A model generated the notes under the pieces. That model saw nothing but the letters and a program-made list of their open reading frames with translations, was not told where the DNA came from and did no database searches. DNA of 64,000 nucleotides from Microbacterium sp. NIBRBAC000506063. Its GTDB lineage: Bacteria > Actinomycetota > Actinomycetes > Actinomycetales > Microbacteriaceae. The stretch spans positions 682,001-746,000 of the forward strand of contig NZ_CP072876.1 of assembly GCF_017968845.1 (NCBI RefSeq), in the 5' to 3' direction. Shown piece after piece: positions 26,410-38,593 of this stretch; the stretch's first letter is position 1, and each line of letters starts with the position of its first letter. The translations under genes were made by a program, and so were the position numbers.

Positions 26410-29336
26410 TCACCGCAGACGGTCGATGACCGCCCGCAGCCCCGCACGGTACTGCAGCGTGAACTGGTAGTTGCCGTGCGTGGCGACCTCCCACAGGTAG
26501 CTGCGCGGGTCGCTCTCCGTCGCACCCCGGTCGACGGGGTTGCCGGCCCCGTCGTCGCTGCTGGAGTCGCGGTAGCCGAAGATCGGGAACCCCAGGTGGT
26601 CGGTGCGGCGCCACAGACTCACCCACGCCGGCGGTTCGCCCTCACCTCCGCTCAACACCTCCCGCAGACCGGGGCCGTAGTGCGGCAAGAAGTCGTCGGC
26701 CTCCGGCGGGGTGCCCGCGGCATCCGATCTCACCTGCTCGAGCCAGGGGTCGGCGCCGAAGAGCGCCGGGGCGCGCGTCGGCCGGACGCCGAGCACGTCG
26801 GGTCCGAGCACATCGGGGAAGAACCGGGAGAAGTACGGACGCAGCTGCACGCCGTAGGTGACCAGTCCCACGCGGCCGCGGGCGGGAATCGGCGCGTGGT
26901 CGTCGATGCCGGTGTTGTTGACGATCGCGAACATCGCCGCCGTCGCGAGCACACCGCCCATCGAGTGCGCCGACAGCACGACCTTGCGGTTCGGGGTGCG
27001 CCGGCCCTCCGGGCCGCGCAGCCACTCGAGGGTGTGCGTGCCGATCTCGGGGACCACCCGCTCGCCATAACAGGGCGGGGCGAAGGGATGTCCCGCCCGC
27101 GGCAGGAAGCAGAGCAGATCCCACAGCACCCCGATCGGACGCTCCTTGCTCGAGGCGGCGTTGGCGACGACGACCCCGACAGCGGCCGTGGCGATCGCGA
27201 CCATGACCACCAGCACCGTGCTCATGAGCGCGGCGGAGCCGGGCGGGGCGAGGATGAGATCGGCCCGGAGGATGCCGAGGAGCACGATCCCGGTGATCGC
27301 GGTGATGGATGCGGCCGCGAGCACGCCGACGAGCGGCTCGGCGCGATGGGCGAGGGCGGCGAAGCGACGCGCGGTCAGCACCTGGCGGTCGCGGGCGTCC
27401 GCCGGAGCCGCGATCCGTGCGGGCCGCCCGGTGTAGGCCGCGGCGGGGAGCCGGACGGCGTCGAAGACGCGGCGACGGACGCCGGCATCCGCGGGGAACG
27501 CGATCGTCGGCGTGCTCAGCAGCACGAACCGCGACAGCCCTGCGACCGCGGCGGCGAGGCCGACGAGGAGGACGATGGCGAGGATGACGAGCACCGCGAG
27601 ACCGAAGGCGCCGTAGACCGGCGGCACGATCAGCTCGTCGGGCAGGACCACGGCATCCGTCGCCTCGGTCACCTCGCCCGCGTCGAAGAGGCGCCAGTTG
27701 CCCTCGACGGTCGAGCGATCGATAGGGGGCGTCAGCAGTGCCCGCACGCCGAGCACGAGCATGCAGGTCAGCAGCAGCGCCGAGGTGAGCGAGAGGGTGA
27801 GCACCACCGTCCCGCCGAAGCCGCGCCAGCCCTCGAAGCGAGCCCGGTCGCGGGTCTGTGCACGTACGAGCGCCGAGCCGATGTACAGAGCGAGCACGAG
27901 CAGACCGACCGAGATCCCCCATCCGAAGGTCCACGGCCCTCCGCTGCGGCGCCCCCGCGCAGCTCGACGACACCGCCGACGGTGATGAGCGCCATGGCCA
28001 GGAGCGGGATGACCCCGAACCAGCCGCCCGCGGCGAGTGCCGCCACCACAGTGCCGCGATGCACGCCACCATCATGAGCGAGACGAGCGCCGTCGGGACG
28101 ACGAACAGCCCCAGGAACACCTCCACGTCGGGAGCGGGTGCGGCCGGCTCCCGGGTGGAGTCGGCGACGGTCTTGATCGCGTAGGCCACGAAGGCCGCGA
28201 TCGCCAGCAGGAGCACGGCAGCCCCGCGATGCGTCCGGCGCGGATCCAGCCGAGCGACCGCGCCGTCGGCACGGCGGTGAAGAAGGTCGCGACCATGAGG
28301 ACGCCGACGGCGACGCCGAAGAGCGCGGCCTCGAACGGCGAGGCGGCGAGCACGGCGCCCACGGCGCATCCGTCGTCCCCCGCCGCGACGAAGCTCTGCA
28401 GGTCGTGGCAGCGCGCGTCGACCGCGAAGATGCGGTCCCAGGTCAACAGCCCCAGAAGCAGCGCCACGACCGCGGCGATGTGCAGGCGCTCCGTCGTCGG
28501 GCCCACGCGGACGCTGGACCAGAAGCCGGGGGTCGCCAGCAGCGGCGGCTCGCGCTCCTCCTCGTGCTCCTCGGCGACCTGACGGCGCGACCGCAGGCGG
28601 GAGCGCGGCTGCGGCTCCCCAGTCCGAGCGGCGAACAGCTCGGCATCGCCGAGCTGGTGTGCCGCCCAATTGCGGGCGCCGGCCTCATAGCGCACCCGCG
28701 CACGACGCGTGATGAGGTAGACGAGCAGCACGACGGCGAGCGGGAGGAGGCTGAGGATGAGCAGGCGCAGGGGCCGGCCCTCCGGCGTCGTCGGAAGCAT
28801 CTGGAAGACCGCGGGCAGCCGCGCGCACATCGCTGCTCCCGGTAGCACTGGGTACCGATGAAGTCGAGGGCGACGGAGGCGAGCGCCGAGGTGAGCAGCA
28901 GCGTCAGTCCCAGCGCGAAGAGCCGGATCGTGCTGGAGCCGGCACCGCCGAGCCACTCGCGCCCCGCGGCGGCCTGGGTACGGGTGATGCGCCGTGTCCA
29001 GTAGGCCGCGTTGCACAGCCCGAAGGGCAGGGTCAGCAGCCAGCCGATCTGCACGAGGATCGCCACGACGACCGCGCCGGCCGTCGCCCCGGAGCGCGCC
29101 ATGTTGCCCCAGGAGTAGGCCTCGGTCCGGATGCGGGGATCGTCGTCGGTGCGTACGAGCGGGGTGTCCTCGCTCGGCGGCGACGGCGGGTTCTTGTAGC
29201 GCCAGAAGCCGCCGAGATCGTCGTGGCCGGCGCTGACGATCTCGTCACGCGTGACCCCGAGCACCTTCTCGGGCGGGGCGTTCGCGATGCCGTGGATGCG
29301 CAGCTCAAGGACATGAGGCTCCACCTTGCCGCCCAT
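26410..29336 (-). CDS. Large multi-span membrane protein with alpha/beta-hydrolase (lipase-like) domain (several frameshifts)
   Basis: The restored protein is about 975 residues. The N-terminal part (about 1-60) is soluble and starts MGGKVEPHVLELRIHGIANA, which resembles the start of a hydrolase core. Many membrane helices follow, for example GAVVVAILVQIGWLLTLPFG, LILSLLPLAVVLLVYLIT and FGLAVLVILAIVLLVGLAAA. The C-terminal part has the nucleophile motif VVLSAHSMGGVLA (GxSxG-like, here A-H-S-M-G) with VGLVTYGVQLRPYFSRFFPD. Frameshifts are seen near 28842, 28232, 28050 and 27945. ATG 29336 has GAGGGGG upstream. I do not recognise a named family; an integral membrane esterase or lipase is plausible. 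Confidence 0.6.
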
Positions 29337-29423
29337 AGCGACCCCCTCGCCGGCCATCCACTTCCCCGCGGGAGGCCTGCCGAATCCGGTGGCGCCAGGG
29401 TAGCGCTGCCGATCGCGGCGCGT

Positions 29424-30199
29424 CTATACCCTGTCGTCGCGCATCCGCGCACCCGACTCCGACGGGCGGCCGCGTCTCGCGGGGAAGCGGGCAGCGACGA
29501 GATCAGTCGGCGGGGGAGTCAGGGGAGGCGAGGCCTCGCGCAGCGCGCGCTCGACGCTGGACTGCACGAGCGCCGAGAGGAAGCCGCCGGGGTTCTCGAC
29601 CCCGATCCCCGCAGGAGCGAGGTCGCCTGCGCGATGATCGACCGCGAGAACTCGGATGCCGTCGCCACCGCCTCCGCGTACGCGGCCCGGTCATCCTCGC
29701 CGATCACGACCGGCTCGCAGCCGAGCTCCACCGCCAGCGCCTGCGCGATCGGGAGCACGGGCGCCGGTGCGCTCACGCCCGCGAAGGACGCGGGGAGCTG
29801 GCGCAGATCCATCGAGGTGCCGGTGAAGGTGATCGCCGGGTGCACCGCGAGCGGGATCGCCCCGGCCCGTTGCGCGGGCTCGAGCACGTCGATGCCGTAG
29901 GCAGGGTCGGTGTGGAGAACGAGCTGCCCGAGCTGCCAGGCACCGATCTCGGCGAGCCCGGCGACGAGCCCCGGAAGCTCGGCGTGCGGCACGGCGACCA
30001 CGACCAGTTCGCTGCGGCGGAGGATCTCCTGCGGGTCGAGCACCGGTACGCCGGGGAGCACCGCCGAAGCACGCTCGTCGTCCGAGCCGCTCGTGATGCC
30101 GGTGAGGGCGTGCCCTGCTCCGGCGAGCGCCGCGCCGATCACGGGGCCGACCCTGCCCGCACCGATGATGCCGACGCCGAGGCGTCCGTCGCGGGTCAC
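29424..30199 (-). CDS. Rossmann-like and DUF2520 domain protein (frameshifted, 3' end uncertain)
   Basis: An NAD(P)-binding protein with GVGIIGAGRVGPVIGAALAG at the N-terminus, ELVVVAVPHAELPGLVAGL, and the DUF2520 part AVHPAITFTGTSMDLRQL, similar in fold to ketopantoate reductase and prephenate dehydrogenase. The frame breaks near 29615 inside LLRG(IGVENPGGFLSALVQ). The restored frame could end at 29424, but another frame ends at 29503. GTG 30199 overlaps the stop of the upstream PH-domain gene as GTGA. In many actinobacteria this gene precedes panC; the region to the left here does not hold it. Confidence 0.75.
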
Positions 30200-32156
30200 G
30201 CCGGTGGCTTCCCTTCTGCGTCGCCGAGCGCACCCCGGTCGCTGAGCCCGTCGACGCGCCCGGAGTCCGCCGGAGTGTCGGGCCCTTCGACGAGCTCAGG
30301 GACCGTCGGGTCGAGCTCCGGAGTCGACGGGTTCGGAGTCGGAGTCGACGGGTCCGGCTCCGGCGGCGCGTCCGCCGCATCCGACAGCGCCGCCGCTTCC
30401 GCCTCCTGCGCCGCCCGGGTCTCCTCCAGCACCTCCGCCCAGCGGTGGCTGACGTCCTTGCCGGCGGCGACGGCCGCACGGCCGCTCACCTCGTCGAGGA
30501 GCGCGAGCAGCGGCTCGCGGTCGATGCCGACGACCTCGCCCGAGATCGGGCCGGCGATGGTGTGCGCCTTCGCCCAGCCGACCGCCTGCGTGCGGTCGAT
30601 CGGACCCTGCGCGATCGAGATGCCCTGCAGCCGGGCGAGCGGGAACACGGCGACCTTCCGCCAGATGCGCCCGCGGCGCAGCAACAGCGCGTAGTCGGTG
30701 AGCACGTAACCGTGGCGGCGCCACGAGAGCGGGCGGCGCCATCCGGCACCCTTGCGGATCGTGCGGTAGGGATCGCCATCGACCGGACCCTCGATGCCGT
30801 GCTCGTAGACGAGGGCATATCCTCTGCGGGCAGGTCCGGCAGCATGACGCGCACGACGCGCACCACGTCTTCGGCCAGCCCGACGGGCAGCGCGATGTTG
30901 AACTGCTGCTGCGAGGTGCTCGCCTGCTGGGTGGCGCTCGCACCGGTGAGCCGGTTGATCCGCACGGACCACCAGCCGAAGGGGCGCCACAGCAGCGGCT
31001 GGGTGATCTCCAAGGCGTGCACGCGACCCGGCGGCAGCGTCTCGGTCACGGTCGTGAACAGGCCGTAGGTCGTGCGCACGCCGTCGACGGTCGGTGCGAT
31101 CGAGTAGCGCAGCGAGCGCGAGATGAGACCCCATGTGACCGCGACGAAGGCGATCAGGAGCGGGATCGCGACACCGACCGCGGTGACGATCGACCCGAAC
31201 ACGCGCTCCGGCCCCTCGCCGAAGATCAGCGGCAACAGGGTGACCACCGCGGCGGCGATCACCGCGATGACGAACCACGGCGCGATGTTCAGAAGCTGGG
31301 AGCCGACGAGGCGCCCCGCGGGGATCTTCACGAGCGACTCGGGAGCGACATCCGCGGTGTCGACGCCCTCGATGAGGCCGGTGATGCCCTCATTGACGGC
31401 GCCGGTCACCCGCTGGGCAGCCGTGGCATCCGGGGACGCTTCGCCGCGGGCGATGCGCTTGGCGAGGCGCGCGCCCGAGGCCAGGCGCAGAATGTCGGCG
31501 CGGACCTGCTCCGACAGCGAGGTCGACAAGTACTCCAGCGCGACGTTCGCGTCGGTGCCCGCACCGACGACCTCGAGCTTGGCCATGCCGATCAGACGCG
31601 CGAGGAAGGGGCGGGTGAGGTTCACGCCCTGCACGCGATCCAGCGGCGCGCGCCGGTGCGTGCGGAAGAGGATGCCCTTGCGCACCTCGACGTGCTCCTC
31701 GGTGATGCGGAACGTGTGGAACCGCCAGACGACGTAGAACACCGCACAGATCACGACGATGGCCCCGAGCGCGATGAGGCTGCCCGTGACGATCATGTTG
31801 TTGCTGATCAGCCAGTCGATCGGGTCGGCCTCGTAGTCGTTGTAGTCGTCGTAGTCGGCCCCGGGCACGGTGACGTCGATCACCCATCCGACGATGCGGT
31901 CGCGCATGTTCGAGATGATGATGCCCGCCACGATCAGCAGGACGATGCCGCCCTTCAGCAGCGGCGTGAGCGGATGCATGCGGTGCCACTCGCCGTCGGC
32001 GACCGACGAGCTGCCGCCGGCGGCGATGGTCGCCGCAACGTCGGCGGGCGGCACCTCGCTCGGCGCGACGCCCTCGGGTATGACGGAGTCGGATGCCGCA
32101 GCATCCGGGATCACGCCCTGGGGGTTCTCGGGAACGGGCTGCTCCGGCGTGGTCAC
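30196..32156 (-). CDS. PH domain-containing membrane protein, YdbT-like (frameshifted)
   Basis: A bacterial pleckstrin-homology (bPH2/DUF304) protein of about 653 residues with repeated helix pairs (GIVLLIVAGIIISNMRD; ALGAIVVICAVFYVVWRF; NIAPWFVIAVIAAAVVTLLP; AIPLLIAFVAVTWGLI) and PH modules such as EEHVEVRKGILFRTHRRAPL and VQGVNLTRPFLARLIGMAKL. One frameshift lies near 30825. The C-terminal tail is low-complexity (PEPDPSTPTPNPSTPELDP) and includes PELVEGP, encoded by an interspersed repeat. GTG 32156 overlaps the previous stop. The YdbS/YdbT pair has been linked to resistance to certain bacteriocins in Bacillus; that role here is unproven. Confidence 0.8.
30281..30305 (-). repeat. CCTGAGCTCGTCGAAGGG repeat inside a coding region
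   Basis: On the minus strand the DNA reads GGTCCCTGAGCTCGTCGAAG then GGCCC. The same element, with one base changed, lies between genes at 37917-37943. Here it is translated as VPELVEGP in the tail of the PH-domain protein. Confidence 0.8.
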
Positions 32157-32730
32157 AGGCCGGTCCGGCGGGTCTCGGCGACATCGATGAGGGTGTCGCG
32201 CAGGTCCTCCGCCGCCTCCTGCCGGAGACCGGGAATCTGCACCCCGGTCGTCGCGGCGGCCGTGACCATCTTCAGCTGGGCGATCCCGAAGGCCCGGTCG
32301 AGCGGGCCGTGGGTGATGTCGACGAGCTGCATGCGGCCGTAGGGGACGGCGACGATGCGCTGCCAGAGGATCCCTTGCGGAAGACGACGTCATCGGAACG
32401 CAGCATGTAGCCGATCGCGCGCGCCTGGCGCGGCAGGATGATCACCGTGAACAGCAGGATCGCGAAGAAGACCCCGCCCGGGATCCACGCCCAGGTCTGA
32501 TCGAACACCAGCACCGCGACGAGCACCGCCGCGACCAGCAGGGCGATCGTGATCCCGTACTGCAGCAGCTGCGAGACGACGTAGCGCGGCGAGATCTGGT
32601 GCCAGGAGCCGTCGAGGGCGAGCCGGTGCGGGGAGCGCGGCTCCTTGACGACCGCATAGGTCCCCTCGTCAAGCACGGAGTCAGCGTGCGGGGCCTGCTC
32701 CTCGTTCGGAGTCGTCGGGCTGTCGGTCAT
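32153..32730 (-). CDS. PH domain-containing membrane protein, YdbS-like (frameshifted)
   Basis: A smaller bPH2 protein of about 192 residues with two helices (YGITIALLVAAVLVAVLVFD and WIPGGVFFAILLFTVIILP) and a PH core (MLRSDDVVFRKG..., then in another frame AVPYGRMQLVDITHGPLD). One frameshift lies near 32375, and the restored end is VAETRRTGL-stop. It overlaps the larger PH gene by GTGA, forming the usual YdbS-YdbT pair. Confidence 0.8.
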
Positions 32731-33163
32731 CAGGATCCTTCGGCAGTGTGCACAGTTGCTCGGCGACCAGGGCGGCCCCGGCCAGCACCGCGGCGCTGGC
32801 CATGAGGGCGACGATCACCGCCATCGAGCCTACCTGCGGCATGACCGGACGGGACAGGAGGAACAGGGCGAGCCCCAGACCGAAGCCGGCCAGCAATGCG
32901 CCCAGCAGGCTCGCCGCACGGGCGAGCATCGCCACGCGCACGGCGCGGAACGGGTCGATGCCCGTGCCGTTGCGCACCGCTCGCCGCACGGGCCAGGCCG
33001 CCGCGACGACGCCCGCCGCCAGCAGCACGAGCATGATCGGCAGCAGCGTCGACGGCACGAAGGTCGGACGCGCCATGATCGTCAGCACGTAGTCGAGGAG
33101 GAAACCCGCCACCGCGCCGGCTCCCGCCAGCAGGACAAGGGTGAGGGGCGAGGTGCGGGTCAC
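32681..33163 (-). CDS. DUF3180 membrane protein
   Basis: A protein of about 160 residues with four membrane helices (LTLVLLAGAGAVAGFLLDYV; LLPIMLVLLAAGVVAAAWP; LGALLAGFGLGLALFLL; MAVIVALMASAAVLAGAAL). DUF3180 genes nearly always follow folK in actinobacteria, as here. GTG 33163 overlaps the folK stop as GTGA. As written it overlaps the next gene by 50 nt; a lost base near the end would instead let it stop at a TGATGA near 32729, which fits the pattern of this operon. Confidence 0.8.
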   Translation of the reverse strand: MTRTSPLTLVLLAGAGAVAGFLLDYVLTIMARPTFVPSTLLPIMLVLLAAGVVAAAWPVRRAVRNGTGIDPFRAVRVAMLARAASLLGALLAGFGLGLALFLLSRPVMPQVGSMAVIVALMASAAVLAGAALVAEQLCTLPKDPDDRQPDDSERGAGPAR

Positions 33164-33694
33164 TCGACGGCTTCGCGTAGACCCGCCACGAGATCGGCGA
33201 CGCGTCCGGCCCGGGCAGCACCGCGTCGGGATCGAGCGCGAGCCACGGCTCGAGCACGAAGAGGCGCTCGGCGGCCCGCGGATGCGGCAGGAGGAGGAGC
33301 GGATCGTCGGATGCCGCATCCCCGTAGGCGATGAGATCGAGGTCGAGCGTGCGGTCGCCCCAGCGCTCGCGCCTCTCGCGGCCGTGCTCCTCCTCGATCG
33401 CATGGAGGAGTCCGAGCAGCACCTGCGGCGCCAGGCGCGTCGTCACGATCGCGACGGCGTTGACGTAGCCGGGTGCGTCGGGGTCGGGGCCGTCCAGGCG
33501 CACGGCGACCGTCTCGAAGAGCGCGGACAGCCGCACCTCGTCGACGAGAGGGAGCCGGCCGATGCGCTCGGCGGCGCGGGTGATGGTCTCGTGCCGGTCG
33601 CCCAGGTTCGAGCCGAAGGCGATGACGGCGCGGGTGGCGTCCTTACCGGGCCGGGGATCGGGCACGGGGAACGGCTGGGCGAGGTCGCGGCTCA
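33160..33694 (-). CDS. folK: 2-amino-4-hydroxy-6-hydroxymethyldihydropteridine diphosphokinase (frameshifted)
   Basis: Transfers pyrophosphate to 6-hydroxymethyl-dihydropterin in folate synthesis. About 178 residues with AVIAFGSNLGDRHETI, the metal-binding RTLDLDLIAYGD and PHPRAAERLFVLEPW. One frameshift lies near 33210, and the restored C-terminus is RVADLVAGLREAVE-stop. ATG 33694 overlaps the folB stop as ATGA. Confidence 0.93.
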
Positions 33695-34053
33695 TCCGCG
33701 GCTCCGTTCGATCGTGACGGAGACGTCGGAGAAGGTCAGCGGGATCGGGGCGTGCGGCTTGTGCACCGTCACGATCACGCTGCCGACACGGGCGTCGGCG
33801 AGGGCGACGGCCGCGATGCGCTCGGCGAGCGTCTCGATGAGGTTCACCGGCTCCCCGCGACGACGGCGGCGACGGATTCGGCGAGTTCACCGTAGTGGAC
33901 CGTGTCTTCCACGTCGTCGGATGCCGCGGCATCCGCCAGCGACAGGCGCAGTCGCAGGTCGATCGTGAACTCCTGGCCCTCCTCGCGCTCGTGGGCGTAG
34001 ACGCCGTGCCGGCCGAAGACGGTGAGCCCGGTCAGGGTGATCTCGTCGCTCAT
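33691..34053 (-). CDS. folB: Dihydroneopterin aldolase (frameshifted)
   Basis: Cleaves dihydroneopterin to 6-hydroxymethyl-dihydropterin. About 120 residues: ITLTGLTVFGRHGVYAHERE, VHYGELAESVAAVV and, after a frameshift near 33850, the PVNLIETLAERIA motif and VTVHKPHAPIPLTF. It is separated from folP by 230 nt holding two palindromic repeat pairs, the only large gap in this otherwise tight stretch. Confidence 0.92.
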
Positions 34054-34101
34054 CCCCTAGGGTACGCGCGGCCGCCGACGCCGGGCCCGCATCCCTCCCC
34101 T

Positions 34102-34168
34102 CCGACTCCTCGGCACCTCTTGTCGCTGTGCAGCATCGCCACCCGACGACTGCTGTCGAGTACTTGCC
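34102..34168. repeat. Paired palindromic repeat D (REPIN-like)
   Basis: Inverted units CGACTCCTCGGCACCTCTTG (plus) and AAGTACTCGACAGCAGTCGT (minus), between folP and folB. Confidence 0.7.
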
Positions 34169-34175
34169 CGCATCT

Positions 34176-34242
34176 CTGAAGTCCTCGACAGCTGCTGTCG
34201 CCGGATGGCGCTCGACGCGACAAGGGATGTCGAGGACTTCCC
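34176..34242. repeat. Paired palindromic repeat E (REPIN-like)
   Basis: The best-preserved pair: GAAGTCCTCGACAGCTGCTG (plus) and GAAGTCCTCGACATCCCTTG (minus). With repeat D it fills the folP-folB gap and could fold in the folate operon mRNA. Confidence 0.8.
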
Positions 34243-34285
34243 GTCGTCGGACAGCTCCCCGTGCCCCTGTCGGGGCGCGAGGGGG

Positions 34286-35089
34286 TCAGCCGTCCCAGGC
34301 CGCGACGACGGCGAGCGCGTCGCGGGTCGCGGCGACGTCGTGCACGCGCACGGCCCAGGCACCGGCACGGGCGGCGAGCGCGCTCGTCACGGCCGTGGCG
34401 AGGTCGCGGCGCGCCTCGTCGACCTCGACGTCGGATGCCGCGGCCAGCGTCTCGCGCAGGAAGCCCTTGCGCGAGGTGCCGACGAGCACGCGCGAGCCGA
34501 GCGCGATGACGTCGTCGAGGCCGCGCAGCACCTCCCAGTTCTGGGCGCCGGTCTTGGCGAACCCGATGCCGGGGTCGAGGATGATGCGGGCCGGGGCGAT
34601 GCCGGCGGCCGCGGCGGTGGCCACGCGCTCCTGCAGCTCGGCGGCGACCTCACGGGAGGGCCGCGCATACTCGGCGCGGGCGTACATGTCGTCGGAGGGG
34701 CCCCGCCAGTGCCCGATGACGTAGTCGGCACCGGTTCCGGCGACGGCCGCCAGCATGTCGTCGTCGGCGAGTCCGCCGGAGACGTCGTTGACGATGCGGG
34801 CGCCGGCGGCGACGGCGGCCACCGCGGTCGAGGCGTTCAGGGTGTCGATGCTCACGGGTGCGCCCTCGGCGGCGAGTCCCGCGACGACGTCGAGCACGCG
34901 CCGCTGCTCCTCGTCGGCGCCGATGCGCACGGCGCCCGGGCGCGTCGACTCCCCGCCCACGTCGAGCACCGCGGCGCCGTCGCGGCGCAGCGACAGGCCG
35001 TGCGCGATCGCGCGGGAGGGGTCGAGGAATCGCCCACCGTCGCTGAACGAGTCGGGGGTGACGTTGACGATCCCCCAGATCCCGGTCAT
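34286..35089 (-). CDS. folP: Dihydropteroate synthase
   Basis: Joins pABA to the pterin pyrophosphate; it is the sulfonamide target. The intact 267-residue TIM barrel has [57 protein letters not shown] and VGTSRKGFL, all family signatures. Start ATG 35089 (MTGIWGIVN) has AGGGAAG upstream; the frame is open further, into a repeat-bearing spacer. Confidence 0.95.
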   Translation of the reverse strand: MTGIWGIVNVTPDSFSDGGRFLDPSRAIAHGLSLRRDGAAVLDVGGESTRPGAVRIGADEEQRRVLDVVAGLAAEGAPVSIDTLNASTAVAAVAAGARIVNDVSGGLADDDMLAAVAGTGADYVIGHWRGPSDDMYARAEYARPSREVAAELQERVATAAAAGIAPARIILDPGIGFAKTGAQNWEVLRGLDDVIALGSRVLVGTSRKGFLRETLAAASDVEVDEARRDLATAVTSALAARAGAWAVRVHDVAATRDALAVVAAWDG

Positions 35090-35108
35090 TCGCCGCTTCC
35101 CTGCGGTG

Positions 35109-35221
35109 TGCAGGAGACCCCGCGCCGTCTGCAGGAGCAACCCGCCGAATCGGCCGTGACACACCGCACATCCCCGCCGCCTGAGCGCGACGCTCCTGCA
35201 CCACGCGACGCCGCTCCTGCA
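35109..35221. repeat. Four TGCAGGAG units in the folE-folP spacer
   Basis: Two direct copies (35109-35116, 35130-35137) face two inverted copies (35193-35200, 35214-35221), the latter within CTCCTGCACCACGCGACG and CTCCTGCACTACGCG. The 145-nt spacer holds no gene that I can see. Confidence 0.6.
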
Positions 35222-35234
35222 CTACGCGCGCGCA

Positions 35235-35823
35235 TCACGGGTCGCTCCGGCCGATCAGGGTGATGAGCTCGGCCCGGGCGACCGGCTCCGTGTACTCCCC
35301 GCGCGCGGCGATCGTGAGCGTCGACGCCTCGGGCTGACGACCCCCGCGCATGGTCACGCAGCCGTGCGTGGCGTCGAGCACGACGAGCACCCGCGGGTGT
35401 CGAGGTTCTCGGCGATCGTGTCGGCGATCTGCTCGCCCAGGCGCTCCTGCACCTGGGGGCGCGCGGCGAGCGTCTCCACGACGCGCACGAGCGAGCCGAG
35501 ACCGACGACCTGCTCACCGGGGAGGTAGGCGATGTGGGCATGCCCCGCGAAGGGCAGGAGGTGGTGCTCGCACACCGAGCGGAACCGGATGTCGCGCAGC
35601 AGCACCGCCCCGAGGGCAGGGTCTCGGGGGCCGGCCCGCGTGCCACGCTGATCGTGCGGGCGAGGGGCTCTGCGGCATCCGATCCGACTCCTGCGAAGTA
35701 CTCCGCGTAGAGGTCGGCGACGCGCGCCGGGGTCTGCCGGAGCCCGGGGCGGTCGGGGTCCTCTCCGATCGCCTCGAGCAGTTCTCGCGTGAGCGCCGCG
35801 ACGCGCTCCCTGTCGACCGTCAT
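35235..35823 (-). CDS. folE: GTP cyclohydrolase I (frameshifted)
   Basis: First enzyme of folate synthesis, converting GTP to dihydroneopterin triphosphate. About 197 residues: [19 protein letters not shown], the zinc and catalytic motif [40 protein letters not shown] and the restored [16 protein letters not shown]. Frameshifts lie near 35620 and 35398. ATG 35823 lies 2 nt after the ftsH stop. Confidence 0.94.
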
Positions 35824-35825
35824 GG

Positions 35826-37832
<2,007 letters not shown>

Positions 37833-37916
37833 AATGTGACTCAGCGTATCGCGGGGCCGCTGTGGCCGCGCTGGGATTCGCCGACGGCGTATCGGCGCCC
37901 CCGAGCGCGAACCTCC

Positions 37917-37943
37917 GGTCCCTGAGCTTGTCGAAGGGCCCGG
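37917..37943. repeat. CCTGAGCTTGTCGAAGGG interspersed repeat
   Basis: GGTCCCTGAGCTTGTCGAAG then GGCCCGG, between hpt and ftsH, 16 nt past the hpt stop. It matches the copy translated inside the PH-domain protein at 30281-30305 and resembles the units at 39205-39355. Confidence 0.8.
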
Positions 37944-37958
37944 AATCGGATACCGCGA

Positions 37959-38509
37959 CTACGCGTAGACGTGCGGCGCCAGCACCGCGACGTCGCGGAG
38001 GTTGCGGTAGCGCTCGTCGTAGTCGAGTCCGTAGCCGACGACGAAGTCGGTAGGGATGTCGAAGCCGACGTACTTACTGTCGATCTCGACCTTGGCGGCC
38101 TCGGGCTTGCGCAGCAGCGCCAGCACCTCGATGGACTCGGCGCCGCGGGACTCGAAGTTCTCCAGCAGCCAGCTCAGCGTCAGACCCGAGTCGATGATGT
38201 CTTCGACGATGAGCACGTGCTTGCCCTGCAGGGGGTGTCCAGGTCCTTGCGGATCTGCACGACGCCGCTGGACTTCGTGCTCGCGCCATAGCTGGACACG
38301 GCCATCCAGTCCATCGACACGTGCATCGGCAGCGCCCGGATGAAGTCGGCCATGACCATGACGGCGCCCTTGAGCACCCCGACCAGGAGGAGGTCCTTGC
38401 CGGCGTAATCCTCGGCGACCCGCGCGGCGAGCTCGTCGAGCTTCGCGCGGATCTCCTCCTCGGTCACGAGAACGGTGGTCAGGTCATCCTGGATGTCCGC
38501 AGCACGCAT
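37959..38509 (-). CDS. hpt: Hypoxanthine phosphoribosyltransferase (frameshifted)
   Basis: Salvages hypoxanthine and guanine to IMP and GMP. About 184 residues with [38 protein letters not shown] and the PRPP-binding [20 protein letters not shown]. One frameshift near 38235 separates the halves. It precedes ftsH, as in many actinobacteria. Confidence 0.95.
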
Positions 38510-38593
38510 AGGACGATGGTACGCGACCGCGCGATTCAGTAATGTGAGCCGCAGGGACCAGGGCACGGGCCCTGGCAGACGGGAGGGCCGGAC

